Assembly: GCA_905250115.1 (NCBI GenBank)
Contig: CAJNOI010000025.1
Location: 360,755 to 424,754 of the forward strand
Direction of reading: 5' to 3'
DNA: 64,000 bases
Source of the DNA: Adineta steineri
Lineage: Eukaryota > Rotifera > Eurotatoria > Adinetida > Adinetidae
Shown here: positions 57,365-64,000 of the stretch, piece by piece
Position numbering within the stretch: position 1 is the first letter of the stretch
Layout of the letters: every line of letters begins with the position of its first letter
Position numbers and translations under genes: made by a program
The notes under the pieces: model-generated
What the model was told of the DNA's origin: nothing
The model's input: the letters and a program-made list of their open reading frames with translations, nothing else
Database searches by the model: none

Positions 57365-58838
57365 ATGAGTGAAAAAATCTGTCTTAAATGTACCAAACCT
57401 GGTCATACTGCTCGTCATTGTACAACAAATGATACTGATAGTAGTACTGATAATGATTTTGATTATGATGATGACGATGAAATTTGGTAAAATATTTTTC
57501 TTATTTGTATTCAAGTTGATTGATAATTGTTTCTATCTGTCCTTTTTTTAGTGCTTTATGTTTGGAACCGAAATATATGTGTCAAGTAGAACCGGATCAT
57601 TTTTTTATGCCTATGAAACTATTTTTATCAGACTCAGACGACATATCTTCTCCATTAAGTTTGAATTTGAAAATAAACAAAGGTTATTTAATCAATCAAC
57701 AAGTAAATTGAATATTTTGAAAAAATTTTTATTTTTATTTTCTTCTGTTCATTTATTAGGTGGATGTGATTGTCGTATGTTCATCATTAGATGGATTAAG
57801 AGAATCTGTTCTTCGAGCAGCTGGTCCTTGTATTCAAAAAGCATATGCAGAAGCTACAAGCATACTGCCTAAGGATAGTATGATTTCTATTAAATGTCCA
57901 AAATTAACATGTGATCGAATACTTTTCTTACCATGGACACCTGATGAAAAGATTGTTTTTACAGAACAAACACTTAAAGAATTTCTATTAACAGCTGTCC
58001 AATATGTACGTGGTGAAAATTATACAAGTGTAGCATTTCCTGCAATTGGTTGTGGTCAATATGGTTTTGATGCAGATTTTATTGCTCAAACAATGATAAA
58101 TCATATGAAGATCGAAAATTATCCATTGAATATTACATTTACTATTGGTCCTAAACTTCATAATATATTTTATGCTTTTCAAAAAGCTAAAAGTAAGATT
58201 TGTCTATAACATATTCAAGAATTACTTTTTCATCTTTATATAAATATATTTTTTTATAAGGATTTACTCCGGTTATTGATGCGTTACCAAATACATGGTC
58301 ATATACTGATAATGTTGATCAATTACGTTATCCAGTTGCTAAAAATACACAAGAATGGCGTACGATTGTTCGAGAATTTAATACAACAATGTCTGGAGCT
58401 TATCGAAGAATCATTCGAATAGAACATATTCGAAATGATCGATGGCATAAACAATATGTTATACATCGAGAAGATTTCCAAAAACGTCTTGGTATGAATA
58501 CTGAAAAATTTCTCTATCATGGTTGTTCTGCTGTGGCTGCAGATAGTATTATCAAAGATTATTTTAATCGAAGTTTAAGTGAAGAAAATGGGACAAAATA
58601 TGGTTGTGGTGTTTATTTCTCATATAGTGCAAGTAATAGTCATGTGTATAGTATTCCAAAGAATCATGGAGAACGATGTATGTTTTATGCACGTGTTCTT
58701 GTTGGTAAATCAATATTAGGTAATGCAAATATGAAAGTTTGTCCATCCGATTATCATACAACGACTGATGGTGAAGATATATATGTTACTTATCATGATA
58801 CACAAGCATATGCACAATATCTAATACATTATGAATGA
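57365..58838 (+). CDS. Zinc-knuckle / macro / PARP protein (mono-ADP-ribosyltransferase-like), 427 aa
   Basis: Exons are 57365-57486, 57552-57702, 57760-58192 and 58261-58838, all in phase. Residues 6-19 form a CCHC zinc knuckle (C6-x2-C9-x4-H14-x4-C19), followed by an acidic Ser/Asp tract. Residues about 92-235 are a macro domain (SVAFPAIGCGQYGF loop), but the usual adenosine-site Asn region reads VVCSSL, so ADP-ribose binding may be altered. The C-terminal part is a PARP catalytic fold: YHG, then GVYFSYSAS, and isoleucine where PARP1 has its catalytic Glu (H-Y-I). That predicts mono- rather than poly-ADP-ribosylation, as in PARP10-15. An acceptor just before 57362 may mean a 5' UTR intron. 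Confidence 0.88.
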
Positions 58839-60686
58839 AGAAAAAAAGAGATCCATAAAATGACAATTTTACTTAAAGCTTATTTATTATTTTTTTTTTT
58901 GCTAAATAAAATGAACTTTAGTTTTCAATCAACATATTCAAACAGTTATTTTCTGCATATCTTTTCATTTCTAACTAGATATCTTTAAAATATTATATTT
59001 CCGTTATCGAAAGAAAATAGTATCAGTTCGTTTAAAATCGAGTTTTTTTTTCTTGTCCGAAAGCGAAAGTGAGAGAAAACAGTGCATAATATAGAGTGAC
59101 GAACGTCTAAAGGATAAATCAAATGTATCTTCTTTTATTTATTCTCAATATATCGAAGAGAATATTTGTTTGCATGAAATAAAATATTTTGTTTATTAAC
59201 ACTATTTTACTCAAAATTGATGCGGTTTTAATGATGCACAATTTTTAAAAAATCCTTGATATATGAATGTGAAAAGACTGTTTCTGTCATCTTATCAACC
59301 AATATTTAAATACAAAAAAATGAATATAATTTGAAACTTCATTAAAACTCATTGTGAAGAATTTCATACCATTATAAGTTGTTAGATATTGAATTGAATC
59401 GATAACCTTTGTCATCATAATGAATTAAGTTGTTTAAATCGATAATAGTCATCAAATACTTGGAAGAGAATCTTCTTATAGATCAAGTTTTGATTATGAA
59501 CACTTTATTTGTTTTGCTAGAAAAATTTGATACCTCGAATTTTATTTCTAGGAATATTTGTATGTGATTATAAAATGTATTTTTTTTATTGTTATTCTAA
59601 ATTCAATATTTTGTTAAATTTAAATGCTTTTTTATTATTGGAAAAGTCTCATATATTGAAGTAGATAATTTTGATGAGAAATATCTTTATAAATGTATTC
59701 TTTTTATTTTCGTATCAGACAAATATACATGAAACACTTCCTAAAGAAATATTCACTATTGAGTACACTAATTGTTCTGTTGAACATTATCAAAACTATT
59801 AAGATTAACCTTTTCCTATCAAGTTTATTGGCAAAAAACGATTCTTTTAAAACTATGATTGATCTTAGAATATCTTGTGTGATCAAAAACTAACATTTCT
59901 TGCTTTTGTGATTTATTCCAAACAAATTGTATTTAAGATATATATACAAGTAACGCTCGTCAAGCAGACTCGCTACACTCTCGACTGATTGCGACTGGTG
60001 TACTTCCAAAAAACATCATGGAGACGCACTCTTTTAACCCCTTACACCATAGTTTGTTGAATAGTTTCATACTTTTCAGCATTGTGCCCAATGACTCAAT
60101 GAATCCATCTTAAAAACTTTTCGAGATCATGCACGAGCATGTCCATGAAAAATGTTATATCTGCAGNNNNNNNNNNNNNNNNNNNNNNNNNNNNNNNNNN
60201 NNNNNNNNNNNNNNNNNNNNNNNNNNNNNNNNNNNNNNNNNNNNNNNNNNNNNNNNNNNNNNNNNNAGCGACTTCTGTATTGTTATGACTTAATGATCAT
60301 CAGTTCATCGAGACAAAAGGTAAAAAATAACTTCAACTAAAAATAGCACTGTCAATAGTTTCATTTTTTTAATTAAACAAATCGAAAATCTTCAGACAAA
60401 TTTTTCAACAAAAAAACAAATCTTGGTAAATATAATGTTTTAATCGAAAAAGAAAAACTATATCGAAAGAAATAAGTAAAAGATATGATTAGATTTAATC
60501 ACAAATACATAAAGAGAAATTTCACTGTATGAAAAGCACAAGAAGAATGTTAATACTAGTTTTATAATGAAAACATATTTGAAAAAAATTGTATATTATT
60601 TAAAACGTATTCTTTTATGAAGATTCTGTTTAATATGACATCATTTTAAGAATAAATTTGAAACATTATCATACATTTATATTAAA
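58839..60686. other. Intergenic, AT-rich, with 100-N gap
   Basis: No gene is seen. The stretch 59945-60166, just left of the gap, is distinctly GC-richer than its surroundings and may be the end of an unrecognised element. The gap is 60167-60266. Confidence 0.6.
60167..60266. other. Assembly gap (100 N)
   Basis: A run of exactly 100 N, the conventional size for a gap of unknown length. Confidence 0.95.
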
Positions 60687-60803
60687 TTAATCTTTTATAT
60701 TTTTAATATTATTTACATGTGGTACCACAAAAACTTTTTCATCTGATTCTTCTAAAAGCCTAAGTTTAAGCTCAAGATGTTTTAGCTTTAATTCCTTAAT
60801 AGG
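60687..60803 (-). CDS. Possible orphan terminal exon, 38 codons
   Basis: After acceptor TTTAATACAG the minus strand is open for 38 codons to a TAA, reading a charged helical segment (IKELKLKHLELKLRLLEESD) unlike AT-rich noise. This resembles the C-terminal coiled helices of some DNA-binding proteins, but no upstream exon is seen. The gap at 60167 is on the downstream side, so it does not hide the rest. Weak call. Confidence 0.3.
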   Translation of the reverse strand, partial: PIKELKLKHLELKLRLLEESDEKVFVVPHVNNIKNIKD

Positions 60804-63800
60804 CTGTATTAAAAAAATAAAATATACCACACCATTCAACATGGCAAGCTCTACAATTTCTATAAGATCGTTTTTGTATAGTTACACGTTTTGCTTTGAA
60901 AATAGACAAAATAGCTTGAATCATAAAATATTTTTATTTCATTTCATTAATGTAATTATTCAAAGATCGTGTAACACATTCATTTACAATGGTACAGGTA
61001 TTCCTTTGTAGAACTCGATGAGCTAATTTTTCAATTTTCTTCACAGATATTTAGAACTACAAGATCCTAGAGTATATAATGAGCTATTTTTCGATAGAAT
61101 ATCTAAAAAAGTACGTACTATTAGCATTTGATAGAATCTTAGTCGCATATTTTGTTGAGAATAACCTCAATGCATAAACACTGATCAAATATGCACTCAG
61201 GTATTTGTTTAGCTTAGAGAACAAAATTTCTAACAGTTCCCTTGAAATTTATTTAAAGTAAAAAAATTGAGTAGCTTATCTCAAGGGAAGTTGCATGAAG
61301 AAAAACGACATATATCATGACAATCAGTTCATTCAATTTTAAGCATTAGTATATATTCCGTTCTAAACTAAAATTCTCACTTGGGAATCTTCCTTTGTAA
61401 CTGCTGTGATAATCTCCTGCACTCTTCTTAAAATACTCTAAGAATGATATTTTACATCCTTTCTGATAAAAATAAATCATGTACTGACTTGAAATCGTAG
61501 TATCAAGTACATGAAACTATCATATGATTTATTACTATCAGTATTGAATTATTAAAAAACCAATGAAAGAGATGGACACGTGAATATTCTACGTTAAATA
61601 AATTATAAAAAAAAAAAGTTCGATGATTTTATTCTAAAAGTAGTGAGAAAGAATTTTTTACGAATTATAAATAATCAAATTTTTTCTATACTCGAAAAAA
61701 AACTTCATATTTAATCAATATCCGGTAAGAATAATCCTATATCCGGAATTATTGTAAATGTAAATGAATTCATTCAAGCTTTTAATCTTCTTATTAAGTT
61801 AGGAACAAAAATATGCATTTGATTAGTAATCAGTAGTTAAATATATTCGTTCACTAAAAAAAAACAACAATTTTATTTCTATATGATATCCTATTAAAAT
61901 ATCCAACTAATTTCGTTCGTATCCAGGATATAATAGAGAAAAACAATAATAAATGGAAATCAAATTCTTAGAATAAACAACTATCTAAATTATTGAATAT
62001 TATCATAATGCATTCGTATGTCTTGTTTAAGAAAGTATTAACACATTCGAATAACATATATCTGTATATGTTTATCAAGGAAAATATATTTTTGACTTGA
62101 TTTATATAAACATCAATTCGTTAGATTGATTAAGATCTGTTTTCGATTAAAATTTCACATGTTGTTGTTGTTATCAAGTTTTTCCTTCTATACTATATTA
62201 TTTATAACAAACATCAGGGTCAAGGCATCTATATCAACATTAAATCGATCACATATATGTTTAAAAACATTCGATTATTATTTACTCCAATTGTTAATTA
62301 GATAAAAACAAAAAAATAAAAGGATTTTTACATATGTCGACCAAGTCTAATATCATATTATCTTTTGATTGCAATATGTCAGTATTCATTATTATTATGA
62401 TTGCTGACAAGTTTTGAAAAGAACAAATAAATTACTAACACTTATGGTATGTCTTAGAGTTCATTCATTCTTCTGTCAATTCTTTTTCTTTTTTATACAA
62501 TTTTAGTGCATTTTTATAATAAATCAATAATAACTATTGTTATACATGAAGTATTTTCTAGTTCTGTTCGATTAATTAATTAGATTAGGATTTAATGATG
62601 AAAGACAAGTCTTTTAAAAAAACGCGTTGTCGCTTAAAAGAAAATGACAACTAGTATTTTCTGACCACGTCTTTATTTCCTTTTTTCTTTTTCTATTTTT
62701 GAATTATCACTTGAATTATCATAAAAGATGAAGAATGATGCGCTTGAATACATACACATCTTGCGTATCAATCTACGACAATCACTTGACTGAGTTAAGG
62801 AAATGAAGAATTGATTTTTTTTTACGTTGTTTAGTATGCAAAGGAAATTGTGAGACGGAATTATGTAGTTCTCAGAATGAAATTACGAGTTAGTTAAGAG
62901 CTTTTTCTTCGGTTCTATCATAGATGGATCAGTAAAAAAAGGAAATATGCTCGCTCGCTTTTATCAACAACAGCATGAATGAACAATTCGTTGAACATTT
63001 ATTCATCCAACTCAATCTACGCTTTATAGTAATAGAAGGAGGGTAGAGCGCGAAGCGTTAATTTCACTGAACGAACATTCATGATTTCATAAATAACAAA
63101 TAAAGTTTTTGTTATTATTGAATAGGAGAAATAGATTATGAAATTCATTGATGCATGTATGGCAAGACAATATAACATTGAGTTCAATTTTATATTCATA
63201 AAACACAAAGCATTTTTTATCTGATCAATTAAGTATAATACTATATATAATCGGATGATAATATCTATTTCTCATTCTGTTGTTCTTTAATCATAGGATA
63301 TTGATGAAAACTAACTTGCATGATACGTTCGAGTATTAATGGAAAGTAATGATGGCTAATCTAATTTGATTTAGTAAATGCGACGACGCGCGCGTATATG
63401 TATGTTCATTCATAATCCATTGGTCCGAGAAAGAGAGACAGAGTAGAACTCATCTTTTCGCTTAGTAAGCAATGATGATTTGTAATCTTTTTTTCGAATG
63501 AGCAAGAGAAGTAACTGAGCGAGTAAAAGGCTAGTGTCATTCTTTAAGTTTATCTACTGAATTAGATTTTTGACAAAAAAAAAATAATATAAATGTAGAG
63601 AGAAGAAAGAGAACAAAAAAAAGCCATGCACATCATTCTTTTCACAATCAAAAGAGAAAATGGATCAAGTGAGCATTTTTCATCATTCATCAAATTGACA
63701 GATAAAAAAAATAGTGAGTGAAATTATTTTCTTATAGTTTAATTTTTTAATAAAAAAAATAAAACGGAAAATCAATTATTATTCATTTTCAGCGTCTATT

Positions 63801-64000
63801 AAAATAAATAAAGACTCGTTTTCATGTCATCTTATCTATAGAAATCATGACTAGCTACTTGATAAAAACAAAGAAAAGGTCTGAGATGAAACTATTAACT
63901 TAAAAAAAGAAATAGACTTCAGAACAAAATACAGGAAATCATTATATATCTCATACGATTGTCAAATGATATACATTTTTATAGAAGAAAAATCCGTTCT
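60804..64000. other. Intergenic, AT-rich, no gene seen
   Basis: More than 3 kb without a supported exon on either strand. The open stretch at 63017-63208 (minus) lacks splice or domain support. Perhaps the upstream regulatory region of a gene beyond the window. Confidence 0.6.

Noticed and set aside
63017..63208. 63-codon open stretch (minus)
   Set aside because: No domain, splice or promoter support in a gene-poor region.

Overview
The window looks like nuclear DNA of an invertebrate, most likely a bdelloid rotifer. This is an inference with no database search behind it. The sequence is very AT-rich. Genes have many very short introns (about 45-60 nt) with clean GT..AG borders and consistent phases, and several genes open with tiny first exons (ATG plus 1-7 nt). 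NHL-propeller proteins are strongly expanded. Degenerate (TGTGGG)n-like words, the hexamer reported for bdelloid telomeres, are scattered between genes.

Layout. 1-4025: 3' part of a TRPM-type cation channel (+). 6001-7728: intronless F-box protein (+). 7908-8423: broken vWA-like gene. 8643-9634: orphan exon and a solitary B-box protein (-). 11659-12657: Fringe-like glycosyltransferase (+). 12860-25237: four NHL-propeller genes (-) with different N-terminal modules (cytosolic tail plus TM anchor; secreted Cys-rich; B-box/coiled coil; secreted with a GPI-like tail), with one small inducible-looking gene at 16587-16901. 26532-30849: three tandem two-TM units in phase 1-1 exons, perhaps one gene. 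32953-35259: NHL exon and a death-effector-domain/TM module that can be spliced in frame. 38139-39947 and 42642-43630: two P-loop GTPases flanking a transposon- and minisatellite-rich stretch. 46213-53346: four-gene family of secreted helical proteins with two decayed relatives at its edges. 54385-56127: second B-box-NHL gene. 57365-58838: zinc-knuckle/macro/PARP protein. 58839-64000: essentially gene-free.

Many genes have domains found elsewhere in sensing or innate defence: death-effector domain, B-box, NHL propellers, AIG1-like GTPases, a mono-ADP-ribosyltransferase with a macro domain, secreted helical proteins that may be membrane-active, and expanded ectodomain receptors. Immune function is inference; what the sequence shows is local duplication with domain shuffling.

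Mobile and repeat content is unusual. Elements bounded by about 20-bp inverted termini are filled with degenerate copies of one 6-9 bp word (GAAGTAC, AAATCA, GTAATAA). A 118-bp near-perfect palindrome sits inside one unit of a minisatellite with a TA target duplication. Two assembly gaps occur (36822-36831 and 60167-60266).
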